Of a stretch of DNA of 64,000 nt, positions 51,164 through 61,844 are shown piece after piece. The notes beneath the pieces are model-generated. The model was not told the DNA's origin and ran no database searches. It saw nothing but the letters and a program-made list of their open reading frames with translations. The translations under genes and the position numbers were made by a program. Source of the DNA: Streptomyces sp. HUAS YS2. Lineage in GTDB: Bacteria; Actinomycetota; Actinomycetes; Streptomycetales; Streptomycetaceae. The DNA lies in NCBI RefSeq assembly GCF_033343995.1, contig NZ_CP137573.1, positions 3,133,001 through 3,197,000 of the forward strand. Reading direction: 5' to 3'. How positions within the stretch are numbered: position 1 is the first letter of the stretch; each line of letters starts with the position of its first letter.

Positions 51164-52405
51164 TTACGCGTTCGGGGTCGGAGCGGGGAGCTGGGTGGGG
51201 CGCTGTGCGGGGATCCGGTCGAGTTCGGGACCGAGCAGCCAGCCGGCGATCTCGCGGACCGCGCCGGCGCCGCCGGCGGTCTCGGTGACGGCGCGGGCCG
51301 AGGCCTTGACGGAGTCGTGGGCGCTCGCGACCGCGACGGGCCAGCCGACGAGGTGGAAGCAGGGCAGGTCGTTGACGTCGTTGCCGGCGTAGAGCACCCG
51401 CTGCGGGTCGATCCCCTGCTCGTCGCACCACTGCTTCAGGGCGCGGTCCTTGCGGTCGATGCCGTGCAGGACGGGGATCTTCAGCTTGCGGGCGCGGGCG
51501 GCGACCACAGGGTTCTGCTCGGTGGACAGGATCAGGACGGGCAGCCCGGCGCGGCGCAGCGCGGCGATGCCGAGCCCGTCGCCGCGGTGCGCGGAGACGA
51601 ACTCGCGGCCCTCGGCGTCCAGGTGGACCCGGTCGTCGGTCTGGGTGCCGTCGAAGTCGAGGACGACGGCGTCGACATCGGCCGGGCCCGGTGTGGCGAC
51701 CGGGTCGAGCAGCGGCGCGAGGGCGCGGGCGCGGGCCAGGTCGTGCGGGTCGTCGATCTCCAGGACCCGGGCCGGGTCGGTGACGACGGCGGCGGTCCGA
51801 CCGAAGAAGCGGTGGCCGTGGCGGCGGAAGCCCTCGGCGTCCATGGCGTACGCGGCGCCGGTCTCCAGGTACTCCGGCTCGCGGTCCTGGCGGCGCGGGC
51901 GGAATGCCTTGTCGTGGTTGACGCCGGTGGCGTCGCTCGGGTCCGCCGTACGGGCCCGCCACAGGAAGCCGTGGGACGGGGCGGTGGTCAGGGCCGTGTC
52001 CGCGGGGCCGTGCAGCACCTCGGCGGTGACGCCGTCGACGTCCCCCGAGGTGAGGAACGGGCTCGTGCACTGGACGAGGAGGACCACGTCGGCGCGCCGC
52101 CCGTGGGTCGCCTCGAAGGCGTCCATCGCGTGCAGCACGGCCGACTCGCTCGACGCGGTGTCGCCCGCGATCGACGGCGGGCGGTGCACGGCCTCCGCGC
52201 CGGCGGCGCGGGCCGCGTCCGCGATGGCGGGGTCGTCGGTGGAGACGACCACGTCGGTCACCAGGCGCGCGCCCCGGCAGGCGCGCACGGCGCGGGCGAC
52301 CAGCGGGACGCCGCCGACGGGGGCGAGGTTCTTGGCGGGGACCCCCTTGGAGCCGCCGCGGGCGGGGATCACGGCGAGGACGGTCGCGGTGGTCTCGGTC
52401 GTCAT
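51164..52405 (-). CDS. CMP-nonulosonate synthetase fused to HAD phosphatase
   Basis: 413 residues. The N-terminal cytidylyltransferase (about 1-230) has AVIPARGGSKGVPAKN, QCTSPF and the acidic EIDDPHDL. The C-terminal KdsC/NeuA-like HAD (about 240-395) has DFDGTQTDD (Asp nucleophile), STEQN, a Lys and GNDVNDLPC. The fusion dephosphorylates nonulosonate-9-phosphate and activates it with CTP. This is the expected companion of the NeuB gene and mirrors Kdn pathways. Start overlaps the preceding stop by one base (TGATG). Confidence 0.9.
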   Translation of the reverse strand: MTTETTATVLAVIPARGGSKGVPAKNLAPVGGVPLVARAVRACRGARLVTDVVVSTDDPAIADAARAAGAEAVHRPPSIAGDTASSESAVLHAMDAFEATHGRRADVVLLVQCTSPFLTSGDVDGVTAEVLHGPADTALTTAPSHGFLWRARTADPSDATGVNHDKAFRPRRQDREPEYLETGAAYAMDAEGFRRHGHRFFGRTAAVVTDPARVLEIDDPHDLARARALAPLLDPVATPGPADVDAVVLDFDGTQTDDRVHLDAEGREFVSAHRGDGLGIAALRRAGLPVLILSTEQNPVVAARARKLKIPVLHGIDRKDRALKQWCDEQGIDPQRVLYAGNDVNDLPCFHLVGWPVAVASAHDSVKASARAVTETAGGAGAVREIAGWLLGPELDRIPAQRPTQLPAPTPNA

Positions 52406-53679
52406 CAGAGTTCTCCAAGGCGGCGGATGACGGGGGCCACGCGCTGCACGCCGTGGCGGTACGCGCCCCGGGCGGCCTCGCGGACGATGCGGCGCAGCCC
52501 GCTCTCGGGGGTCTCCGGCGCGGTCACGTCGAGGCGGTGCCGGGCGAGGATGCCGGGCAGGTACCCGGGGGCGGTCTCCGCCGTGTAGTAGGGGTCGATC
52601 GGGGGCGGCGGCGGACCGTCGAGCAGCTCCGCGACGCGGGCGCGCGCGGCGTCGAACGCCGTCTCGTACGAACTGTCGGAGGCCACGCCCTGGCGGGCCA
52701 GCCAGTCCTCGTCCGGGACGGGCCGCTCGTCCTTGTCCAGCGCGTCGAAGGAGGTGAGCAGGCCGGAGCCGGTGAAGTGGTGGTTGCCGAGCACCTCGCG
52801 CACACCGAGGTCGGTGAGGACCGCGGTCGGGATCCGCCGGTGCAGGGCCTCCAGGGCGGCCGTCGAGGAGACCGTGACCAGCAGGTCGGTGCGGTCCAGG
52901 ACCTCGCCCATGTGCCCGTACACCAGGCGGAAGTTGGGCGGCACGGCCAGGTCGCGGACGAGCTTCTGGTACGGCAGCTCCTCCAGGTGCGTGGTGTGCT
53001 CGCCGGGCTTGGAGCGGAGCTTGAGGAGCACCTCGCGCTCGGGGTGCTCCCGGGCGTGGCCGACGAGCCGGCGCAGCAGGTACACGCGCTCGGCGCGGGT
53101 CACCGGCACCGACGGCTGGGCGGCGAACACGAGCGTGTCGCGGCCTGCTTCGGGGGCGTACGGCGCGCCGCCGAGGAAGGGCAGCGCGGCCTCGACGACC
53201 GAGGAGGCGTCGGCGCCCACTCCCTCGTACACGGCGCGGAAACGCTCGGCGTCGTGCCGGGAGTTGGCGAGGACCACGTCCGCGCCGTGCCGCAGCAGCA
53301 GGCCGTCGGTGAGCTTCTCGTACACGACGCCGACGTAGCCGGTGACGATCACCGGCCGTCGTTCGAGGGCGAGTCCGGAGATCCCCTCGAGGACCGCGCG
53401 TACGGTGCCACCGACCAGCGCGAGGACGACGACGTCGAACTCCTCGTCCCGCAGCGCCCGCAGGAATCCCGCCCCGGTCACCTCGCGCGGCGGCTCGTCG
53501 GAGACCCCCGTCTCGGCGAGCTGACGCGCGGTGGGGGTGGCCCGGCCGCGCAGGAGGAAGCCGGTGAGCTCCGCACCGCCGGGGGCGATGCGGCGCGCGG
53601 TGAGCGCTCCCCATTTCCACCGGGTGTCGGAGTCGGCGAGTACGGCGACGCGTACCGCCGCTTTGCTGGGTGATGGCAC
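52405..53679 (-). CDS. DUF6716-type putative glycosyltransferase
   Basis: 424 residues from GTG at 53679 (GTG at 53727 would add 16 residues). It begins AVRVAVLADSDTRWKWGALTARRIAP and contains a UDP/CMP-type C-terminal region (VLLKLRSKPGEHTTH, LLVTVSSTAALEALHRRIPTAVLTDLG), like family glycosyltransferases in which SSTAALEA contacts the donor. TAACGT is 7 nt upstream, so the mRNA is probably leaderless. First gene of the leftward wall-polymer operon. Confidence 0.8.
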   Translation of the reverse strand: MPSPSKAAVRVAVLADSDTRWKWGALTARRIAPGGAELTGFLLRGRATPTARQLAETGVSDEPPREVTGAGFLRALRDEEFDVVVLALVGGTVRAVLEGISGLALERRPVIVTGYVGVVYEKLTDGLLLRHGADVVLANSRHDAERFRAVYEGVGADASSVVEAALPFLGGAPYAPEAGRDTLVFAAQPSVPVTRAERVYLLRRLVGHAREHPEREVLLKLRSKPGEHTTHLEELPYQKLVRDLAVPPNFRLVYGHMGEVLDRTDLLVTVSSTAALEALHRRIPTAVLTDLGVREVLGNHHFTGSGLLTSFDALDKDERPVPDEDWLARQGVASDSSYETAFDAARARVAELLDGPPPPPIDPYYTAETAPGYLPGILARHRLDVTAPETPESGLRRIVREAARGAYRHGVQRVAPVIRRLGEL

Positions 53680-53887
53680 GTCGAGGACGTTAGAAAGGCA
53701 TCCGGCTCGATGGCCCAACTCGGCCACAACAAACGGTGAACACCGGCATTACACGTTCTGAAAAGGCCACAGAAATTCGTGTCGTTGCCTTCCGGTCAAC
53801 CCGATTCAGCAGACCGTCGCCGCGCGTTCACCGAACATCTCCCTTTCAGAAAGGGCGAATGCCGGGGGCCCGCCTAGCGTCGGCGAC
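53680..53887. promoter_or_regulatory. Divergent promoter region of the wall-polymer operons
   Basis: Leftward -10-like TAACGT (53687-53692) and rightward TAGCGT (53875-53880) each end 7 nt before their GTG. Between them an inverted pair TTTCAGAA-N6-AATGCCGG (53844-53865) and its mirror with N5 (53743-53763) is visible, a candidate site for one regulator serving both operons. Confidence 0.55.
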
Positions 53888-54868
53888 GTGGTCAAGCTCT
53901 CTGTCGTCGTGCCGTTCTACAACGTGCAGACATACGCCCCCGACACCCTCAGAAGTCTCCGCGCGAACGCGCGGGACGACGTCGAGTTCGTGCTCGTCGA
54001 CGACTGCTCGACGGACGGGACGCCGCGGATCCTGGAACGGGCCTCGCGGGAGCTGCCGGGGGCGGTGCTCGTCCGGCACGAGGAGAACGGCGGTCTTGCC
54101 ACCGCGCGCAACACCGGGCTCGACGCGGCCCGCGGCACGTACCTGACTTTCCTGGACGGCGACGACTGGGCGGCCCCCGGCCACTTCACCCAACTCCTCG
54201 CGGCAGCCGAGGAGTTGGGCTGCGACTTCGTCCGCACCGACCACGTCGTGGCCACCGGCCGCAACCGCTCGGTCAAGCGGGCGCCGGTCGGCCGGCGCGG
54301 CGAGGTGCTGCGGCCCCGGGACGCGATCCTGCCGGCGCACCGCACCACCTCGGTGGACTATCCGTACGCCTGGGCCGGGATCTACCACCGGCGGCTGCTC
54401 GACCGGGGGCTGCTGCACTTCACGGACGGGCTGCGGACCGCCGAGGACCGGCCGTGGATCTGGCGGCTGCACCGCGAGGCGGAGTCCTTCGCCGCGGTGA
54501 GCACGCTCGGCGTCTTCTACCGGCGCGGCGTGGCGACGTCCCTCACCCAGATCGGCGATGTGCGCCAACTCGATTTCATTCGCGCATTCGACCAGGTGAT
54601 CGACGAAACAGCGAACGATCCCGACGCGGACCGATTGCTGCCGAAAGCGGTCCGCACGTACTGCGCGATCATCGCCCACCACAACGCGTCGACCGGCCGA
54701 TTCGAACCGGCGGTCGCGAAGAAATTGCGGTCGCTCAGCACGGCCGCACTGAAAAGAATGCCGCAGGGCGTTCTGAAGGAGGCGCTGAACTCCATGGACG
54801 CCGAACGCGCGGGTCTGCTGCGCAAGCTGCGCCGCCGTCCGGTCTCCGCGGAGGTGGCCGCGGCATGA
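53888..54868 (+). CDS. Family 2 glycosyltransferase
   Basis: 326 residues from GTG at 53888. The GT-A fold is clear: LSVVVPFYNVQTY, VEFVLVDDCSTDGT, GLATARNTGLDAARGTYLTFLDGDDW with the DGDD metal motif, and a C-terminal part with a helical region. It probably adds hexose (perhaps galactose) residues to the nonulosonate backbone. Its stop overlaps the next gene (ATGA). Confidence 0.9.
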   Translation: MVKLSVVVPFYNVQTYAPDTLRSLRANARDDVEFVLVDDCSTDGTPRILERASRELPGAVLVRHEENGGLATARNTGLDAARGTYLTFLDGDDWAAPGHFTQLLAAAEELGCDFVRTDHVVATGRNRSVKRAPVGRRGEVLRPRDAILPAHRTTSVDYPYAWAGIYHRRLLDRGLLHFTDGLRTAEDRPWIWRLHREAESFAAVSTLGVFYRRGVATSLTQIGDVRQLDFIRAFDQVIDETANDPDADRLLPKAVRTYCAIIAHHNASTGRFEPAVAKKLRSLSTAALKRMPQGVLKEALNSMDAERAGLLRKLRRRPVSAEVAAA

Positions 54869-56247
54869 GCACCCGTACCACCGGCACGGCCCGTAACACC
54901 GGCGCCGCGCGCACCACCCAGATCTTCTACGCCTCCACCCTGTACGGCGTCGCCACGCTGGCCGCCGCGCTGGACAGCGGCTGCTTCGGCCCGGCCGACC
55001 GGCGCCTGCTGCTGCTCGCGAACAACGCGGCCGTGCCGGAGACCGCGGTCGCCCCGGACGGCATGGAGGGCTTCGAGCGGCTGCGCGACCGCTTCGACCG
55101 GGTGCTCTCCTGGAACGAGGCGATCTCCCCGCTGCACCCGTCCGGCTGGACCCCGCGCCCGGACGACGTCCCGCTCCTGGAGCGGCACCTGCGCAAGCTG
55201 TGGGACCTCGGCGACGACCGGCTCGAACTGGCCGTGGAATCCGTTCAGGTCACCCCGGCGCTATCGATCGCGCAGCTGTTCCCGGACGCCGCGCTCGACG
55301 TGTACGCGGACGGGCTGATGAGCTACGGCCCCACCCGCAACAAGATCGACCCGCTGGTCGGCGAGCGGGTGCGGCGGCTGTTCCACCTGGACCTGGTGCC
55401 CGGGCTCGCGCCGCTGCTGCTCGCCGAGTTCGGCGCGGCGGCCCGGGTGGTGCCGGCGGAGGCGTTCACCAAGGTGATCGCGGAGCTCGCGGGCCCGCCC
55501 GCGGCGCAGGACGAGACCGGGCCGGTCCTGCTGCTCGGCCAGTACCTGGCCGCGCTGTCCCTGCTCACGCCCGCCGAGGAGGAGTCGCTGCACCTGCGGA
55601 TGGTGCGCGGCGCGGTCGCCCTCGGCCACCGCCGGCTGGCCTTCAAGCCGCACCCGACGGCCCCGCAGTCCTGGACGCGGGCGCTGCGCGAGGAGGCGGA
55701 GCGGCTGGGTGCGGAACTGACCGTGGTGGAGCGGCCGGTGCTCGCGGAGGTGCTGTACCGGGAGCTGCGGCCCGCCCTGGTGGTGGGCTGCTTCTCGACG
55801 GCGCTGCTGACGGCGAGCACGTTCTACGGGCTGCCGGTGGCCCGGATCGGCACGGACACGCTCCTGGAGCGGCTGAGCCCGTACGAGAACAGCAACCGCG
55901 TCCCGGTCACGATCGTGGACGCCCTGCTGCCGGACCTCGCGGACCCGGCCGCCGTGGCGGCCTGGGCCCCGCCGTCCCCGGCGACGGTCGCCGGGGAACT
56001 GGCCGGGCTGGTCGGCGCGGTGGGCTTCGCGATGCAGCCGCAGGTCCGGGCGGACCTGCGGCCGGTCGCGGAGGCGTACCTGGCGGGCGGGCCGTCCCCG
56101 GCGGCCTGGCGGTACTTCACCCGCCGCAGGCTGACGGTCCTCGGCCTCCCCGGCGGCCTGCCGGTCCCCCGGCACGCGGCCGTCCGCCGGCTGGCCCGCA
56201 GCGCCCGCCGGCTGAAGCGCGCGGCGCTGCGCCGGATGAGCCGGTAG
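54865..56247 (+). CDS. Polysialyltransferase family protein
   Basis: 460 residues, ATGA overlap with the upstream transferase. The N-terminus IFYASTLYGVATLAAALDSGCF and YADGLMSYGPTRN are typical of actinobacterial polysialyltransferase-like proteins. The HP motif is in FKPHPTAP, and a S/T-rich GCFSTALLTASTFYG lies where the family's SS/ST motif contacts CMP-sialate. It should polymerise the nonulosonate. The C-terminal 40 residues are Arg-rich and could bind membrane. A strong hairpin follows. Confidence 0.85.
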   Translation: MSTRTTGTARNTGAARTTQIFYASTLYGVATLAAALDSGCFGPADRRLLLLANNAAVPETAVAPDGMEGFERLRDRFDRVLSWNEAISPLHPSGWTPRPDDVPLLERHLRKLWDLGDDRLELAVESVQVTPALSIAQLFPDAALDVYADGLMSYGPTRNKIDPLVGERVRRLFHLDLVPGLAPLLLAEFGAAARVVPAEAFTKVIAELAGPPAAQDETGPVLLLGQYLAALSLLTPAEEESLHLRMVRGAVALGHRRLAFKPHPTAPQSWTRALREEAERLGAELTVVERPVLAEVLYRELRPALVVGCFSTALLTASTFYGLPVARIGTDTLLERLSPYENSNRVPVTIVDALLPDLADPAAVAAWAPPSPATVAGELAGLVGAVGFAMQPQVRADLRPVAEAYLAGGPSPAAWRYFTRRRLTVLGLPGGLPVPRHAAVRRLARSARRLKRAALRRMSR

Positions 56248-56251
56248 CCGC

Positions 56252-56285
56252 GCCGGTGGCCCGCGACTACGCGCGGGCCACCGGC
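56252..56285. terminator. Bidirectional hairpin terminator
   Basis: 14-bp perfect stem (56252-56265 with 56272-56285) between the polysialyltransferase and MerR genes, overlapping the last codons of the latter. Confidence 0.85.
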
Positions 56286-57085
56286 TCCTGGATCTCGGTG
56301 ACCCACCGGCCGCGGTCCTCGGGGCACTCCAGGTACAGCTCGCGGGCGTAGCCGGTCGAGCGGTAGCCGTTGTCGTCGATCCACGCCGCCAGGTTCTGCG
56401 CGGTGGACAGGATGGTGTCCATCGACCCGTGGTGGACGGCGGTCGCTGCCTCGTCGAGGCCGGGCAGGACGAGCACTTCGAGGCCCTCGACCGAGGTGCC
56501 CTCGGGGACGGTCATCCCGGCGTGCACGACGATCGAGCCGTCCCCGTCGCCCGCGTCCTCGTAGTACGCGATTCCCGGCCCGAAGGCGACACCGGCGGCC
56601 TCCAGGCGGGCGCACAGCTCCTCGTACAGCGGAGTGATGACCGGCGAGATGTCGCCGGGGCCGAAGCTCGCGGCGGGCGCGCTCAGCTCGGCGATCCGGG
56701 CGGCCGGGATCTTCTTCACGACGACGTCCTGGGTGGACATGCGTCCCTCGCTCTCGATGGCTCGGAGCCGCGCGCCGACCCGGGCGAGCCGGGCCGCCGC
56801 CTCCGCGGCGGCCGTCTCCAGCTCGGCCTGCCGCAGCCGCAGCATCCCGCGCAGCTCCTCCGCGCCCACCCGCTCGTCGAGGATCGTCTGCACCTGTTCG
56901 AGGGTGAAGCCGAGGTCCTTGAGCGCGATGACGCGGTTGAGCCGGGCGAGCTGGGCCGCCTCGTAGAAGCGGTAGCCGCTGTGCGGGTCGACCCGGGCCG
57001 GGCGCAGCAGTCCGATCGCGTCGTAATGACGCAGCATCCGGACCGACACCCGCCCGTGCCGGGCGAAGTCTCCGATGGTGAACAT
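56267..57085 (-). CDS. MerR-family regulator with GyrI-like effector domain
   Basis: 272 residues. The MerR wing-helix (FTIGDFARHGRVSVRMLRHYDAIGLLRPARVDPHSGYRFYE) and coiled dimer helix (to about 118) lead to an effector-binding domain (about 125-272) with KKIPAARIAEL, VFGP...GIAYYED and WVTEIQEPV, as in BltR/BmrR-type drug sensors. It probably responds to a small hydrophobic ligand. The gene faces the LysE-type exporter gene tail-to-head on the same strand. Confidence 0.9.
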   Translation of the reverse strand: MFTIGDFARHGRVSVRMLRHYDAIGLLRPARVDPHSGYRFYEAAQLARLNRVIALKDLGFTLEQVQTILDERVGAEELRGMLRLRQAELETAAAEAAARLARVGARLRAIESEGRMSTQDVVVKKIPAARIAELSAPAASFGPGDISPVITPLYEELCARLEAAGVAFGPGIAYYEDAGDGDGSIVVHAGMTVPEGTSVEGLEVLVLPGLDEAATAVHHGSMDTILSTAQNLAAWIDDNGYRSTGYARELYLECPEDRGRWVTEIQEPVARA

Positions 57086-57122
57086 GGCGACTCCTACGGA
57101 ACGACCTCACACGGTGTCAGGG

Positions 57123-57782
57123 TCAAGCGGCGCTGCTGAGGGAGAGTTTCGCGGCGAAGCCGAGGAAGAGGGCTCCGGCCGCGGAGGTGGCGCCGGCGGA
57201 GAGACGACGGCGGCGGCGGAAGGCGCCCGCGAGGCGCGTGCCGCCGAATATCAGGGTCGTCAGGTAGAGGAAGCTGCCCAGCTGGAGCAGGCTGCCGAGG
57301 ACGAGGAAGGAGAGCGCCGGGTAGGCGTACGCCGGATCCACGAACTGTACGAAGAACGAGATCAGGAAGAGGATCGCCTTGGGGTTGAACAGGCTGATGA
57401 ACAGCGCCCGCCGGAACGGGTTCTCCCCCGGGGACGCGGCCGGCCCCTCCGCCTCCGCCTCGGCGACGGCCTCCCTGCGCGCCCGCCACATGCCTCGGGC
57501 CGCCCGCAGCATGCCGATCGCCATCCAGGTCAGATATCCCGCGCCCGCGTACTTGACGATCATGAAGAGCAGCGGAGTGGTCTGGAGGAGCGAGGCCGCG
57601 CCGAGGGCGGCCAGCGTCATGAGGATCGCGTCCCCGGTGAACACTCCGGCCGCCGCCTTGTACCCGGTACGGGTGCCCTTGCGGGCGGCGACGGACAGCA
57701 CGTACAGCGAGTTCGGCCCCGGCAGAAGGATGATGAGGACGAGGCCCGCGAGATAGGTCGGCAGATCGGTGACACCCAGCAT
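57123..57782 (-). CDS. LysE-family amino-acid exporter (LeuE-like)
   Basis: 219 residues from ATG at 57782. Six membrane helices, with LVLIILLPGPNSLYVLSVAARKGTRTGYKAAAGVFTGDAILM in the first two helices, which is the LysE/RhtB signature, then NPKAILFLISFFVQFV. Exports leucine-type or other amino acids. It lies between the mutase and the MerR regulator. Confidence 0.9.
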   Translation of the reverse strand: MLGVTDLPTYLAGLVLIILLPGPNSLYVLSVAARKGTRTGYKAAAGVFTGDAILMTLAALGAASLLQTTPLLFMIVKYAGAGYLTWMAIGMLRAARGMWRARREAVAEAEAEGPAASPGENPFRRALFISLFNPKAILFLISFFVQFVDPAYAYPALSFLVLGSLLQLGSFLYLTTLIFGGTRLAGAFRRRRRLSAGATSAAGALFLGFAAKLSLSSAA

Positions 57783-57830
57783 GAAGCGGAGTGTCGCACA
57801 CCGGTACGACACTCCGCCGTGACCTGCGTC

Positions 57831-59411
<1,581 letters not shown>

Positions 59412-59603
59412 CTCTGTGCCTCTCGATAGACCTACTGTGCGGTACCGACCCTCGCGACGGACTGTAGCGGCGGCCGTGCGGCGGGTGGAGGGCCGCACGT
59501 TGGGACCTTCCTCACAGGATGCTCCCGGATGCCCTCGAGTGCGCAACCAAGTGGGCGCGGGAAGCATCACTACGTACACACACTCGTCCCGGGGGGCAAA
59601 ACC

Positions 59604-60470
59604 ATGCGCCACAGTTCCGTCATACGCAGAGCAGTCCTGGCCGCCGCGGCGGTCGCACTCGTCGCCGGCTGCAACCCGGCGGCCGCGGGCGACGGCCCCG
59701 GCACCGTCTCGCAGTCGCCGGCCGCGCCCTCGTCGAGCGCGCCCACGACCGAGGCCCCCTCGGACGACAAGCCCTCTGCCTCCCCCTCGACCGGGGCACC
59801 GTCGCCGTCGGCCACGCCGACGAGCGAGAAGCCGAAGGCCAAGGTCCTGATGGGCGACGGCGACGAGAGCGCCCAGGTGCGCGAACTCCAGGCCCGGCTG
59901 CGCCAGATCGGCTACTTCGACCGCGCCCCCACCGGCTTCTACGGCTCGCTGACCGGCGGTGCGGTGAAGGCCTTCCAGAAGAAGCGGGAGCTGCCGCAGA
60001 CCGGCTCCGTGGACGAGGTCACCTGGCAGCGGCTGGTCGGGATGACCCACAAGCCGACCAAGGACGAGCTGCGGCCGTCGACCAGCAACAAGCTGGACAA
60101 GCCGGACCCGCGCTGCATGACCGGCCGGGTGCTGTGCATCAGCAAGGAGACCCGGACGCTGGCCTGGATGATCGACGGCAAGGTCCAGTCGTCGATGGAC
60201 GTCCGCTTCGGCTCGGAGAACACCCCGACCCGCGAGGGCACGTTCAAGGTCAACTCCAAGAGCCGCGACCACGTGTCGACGATCTACCACACGCCGATGC
60301 CGTTCGCGATGTTCTTCAGCGGCGGCCAGGCGGTGCACTACTCCGCGGACTTCGCGGCGCGCGGCTACAACGGCGCCTCGCACGGCTGCGTGAACGTCCG
60401 TGACCGGGGGAAGATCTCGGCCCTCTTCGACCAGGTGAAGGTCGGGGACAAGGTCGTCGTCCACTGGTAG
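59604..60470 (+). CDS. Lipoprotein L,D-transpeptidase with peptidoglycan-binding domain
   Basis: 288 residues; GGGGGG before the ATG. Lipobox LVAGC (Cys23), then a Ser/Pro/Thr-rich linker, a peptidoglycan-binding domain ([37 protein letters not shown], about 88-135), and a YkuD domain with the catalytic SHGCVNV near residue 258. The His in the first part ([11 protein letters not shown]) is also present. It forms 3-3 cross-links in peptidoglycan on the outer face of the membrane, and could also attach wall polymers or proteins. Confidence 0.93.
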   Translation: MRHSSVIRRAVLAAAAVALVAGCNPAAAGDGPGTVSQSPAAPSSSAPTTEAPSDDKPSASPSTGAPSPSATPTSEKPKAKVLMGDGDESAQVRELQARLRQIGYFDRAPTGFYGSLTGGAVKAFQKKRELPQTGSVDEVTWQRLVGMTHKPTKDELRPSTSNKLDKPDPRCMTGRVLCISKETRTLAWMIDGKVQSSMDVRFGSENTPTREGTFKVNSKSRDHVSTIYHTPMPFAMFFSGGQAVHYSADFAARGYNGASHGCVNVRDRGKISALFDQVKVGDKVVVHW

Positions 60471-60493
60471 GACCGGGACGGGAGAAGAGAGAG

Positions 60494-60532
60494 GGCGCGG
60501 GCGGGACCGGGGGAACGTGTCCCGCCCGCGCC
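60494..60532 (+). terminator. Hairpin terminator after the L,D-transpeptidase
   Basis: 13-bp perfect stem (60494-60506 with 60520-60532) and 13-nt loop, 24 nt after the stop. Confidence 0.8.
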
Positions 60533-60728
60533 ATGTGCGCCGAGCCGTAGGTACGGGGGGAACCCCGGCTCGATGGCGCCGCCGATGACCAGTCGGCTCA
60601 TTCAGTACTGCGTCACCGCCCCCGAAAACGTCACACCTCCGTGGAAACGAAACGGTAACGGACCGCGCGGGTGCCACGATGCATGCATCACCGCAGGTCA
60701 GAGGGGTTTTACGGAGGACGCAGGGAAT

Positions 60729-61844
60729 TCAGGCGGAGTGGGACGGGGCCGACGCGGCCTCGTCGTCCATGCCGGCCGGCTGCAGGAAGAGCGGCTGGAA
60801 CGAGACCACCGGGACGGGGGTGGTCTCGGCGTCCGCGCCGGAGGCGCGGTCGGAGACGGAGCCGGTGCGGGCGCCGGTGGCGTCGTTCTCGTCGGAGCCC
60901 GAGCCGGTGCCGTCCTCCGACCCGGTGGTGCGGCCGTTCTGGCCGTCGTCGTCGCCGTTGCCGCCGGAGGCGCCCTCGCCGGAACCGCCGTCCTTCTCCT
61001 CGTCGCCGAGCAGCCGGTCGCAGAAGGCCTTCACCGTCTGGCTGCCGCCCCGCGTCGCCTCGGCCAGGCGGCGCCGGTCGGAGGCGTCGATCCGCCCGGC
61101 CCGGAGGTCCTGGCAGGCCGTGAGGTACTTGGCCCGCATGCCGGCCCGGTCCTTGTCGGGCAGGGTCGCGTCGGGCGTGCCCCGCTCCGGGCCCTCGGTG
61201 CCGCCCACCCGCGGCGGGCTCGTCTCGGACGGGCCGCCGGAGGCCGTCGGGGTCGGGACCGGCCCCGACGCGTCCCCGTGACCGGGCGTACGGGACTCGC
61301 CGCCGCCTGCGGTCGAGCCGGACTCGACGGGGCCCGGCGTGACCGCGGCCGACACGGAGCTGGCGGGCACGGGCCCGAACGGCGTCGGCAGCATCCCGGT
61401 GCCGGCCGCGACGGCCACTCCGCCGACGGCGAGGCCGGCGACCGAGGCCGCGAGGCCGAAGCGCATGGACCGCGTCCAGCGGCGGCGCCTCGCCCGCCGC
61501 CCGGCGGGGGCGCCCAGCCGCACGTCGCCCAGAGCGGCGGAGGCGGGAACCGGAACCGGCGAGGGAGCCGGATCGGGGGCGGTGGCGAAGGCAGGGGCGG
61601 GCGCGGAGACCGCGTCGGGCGCCGTCGCGCGGGCGTGCGCAGCCGCGCGGAACGCGGCCATCGCCGCCTCCTCGCCCGGAAGCGGAGCCGTTCCGGACAG
61701 CGCGGCGGGGCGGGCGGATTCGAGGGCCTCGGCGAGCGTCTCCGCCTCGGCGCGCGCGTGATCGTCGACGGCCTCGACCCGGTCTCCGCGCAGCAGTCGC
61801 TCCGCGGCCTCCAGGTCGAGCCACTGGTACCGCTCGTCGGCCAT
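60729..61844 (-). CDS. Membrane-anchored sigma-factor partner (anti-sigma-like), first copy
   Basis: 371 residues, ATG at 61844 (GTG at 61847 also possible) overlapping the sigma factor stop. A soluble N-terminal part (about 1-115), a single helix (FGLAASVAGLAVGGVAVAAGTG) and an extracytoplasmic Ser/Pro/Gly-rich part with two Cys (TACQDL, KAFCDRLL). No HxxxCxxC zinc motif, so it is not a standard ZAS anti-sigma factor, but its place and topology fit an anti-sigma role. It is paralogous to the protein at 62812-63621. Confidence 0.8.
   Translation of the reverse strand: MADERYQWLDLEAAERLLRGDRVEAVDDHARAEAETLAEALESARPAALSGTAPLPGEEAAMAAFRAAAHARATAPDAVSAPAPAFATAPDPAPSPVPVPASAALGDVRLGAPAGRRARRRRWTRSMRFGLAASVAGLAVGGVAVAAGTGMLPTPFGPVPASSVSAAVTPGPVESGSTAGGGESRTPGHGDASGPVPTPTASGGPSETSPPRVGGTEGPERGTPDATLPDKDRAGMRAKYLTACQDLRAGRIDASDRRRLAEATRGGSQTVKAFCDRLLGDEEKDGGSGEGASGGNGDDDGQNGRTTGSEDGTGSGSDENDATGARTGSVSDRASGADAETTPVPVVSFQPLFLQPAGMDDEAASAPSHSA

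Noticed and set aside
49184-56247. Interpretation as a sialic acid capsule acquired by transfer
   Set aside because: Composition matches the neighbours, there is no capsule exporter or acetylhexosamine pathway, and similar genes belong to the Streptomyces core.
56261-56275. CTACGCGCGGGCC resembling the nucleoside operator
   Set aside because: It is the loop and arm of a terminator hairpin, lacks the right half (GTAG), and is not near a nucleoside gene.
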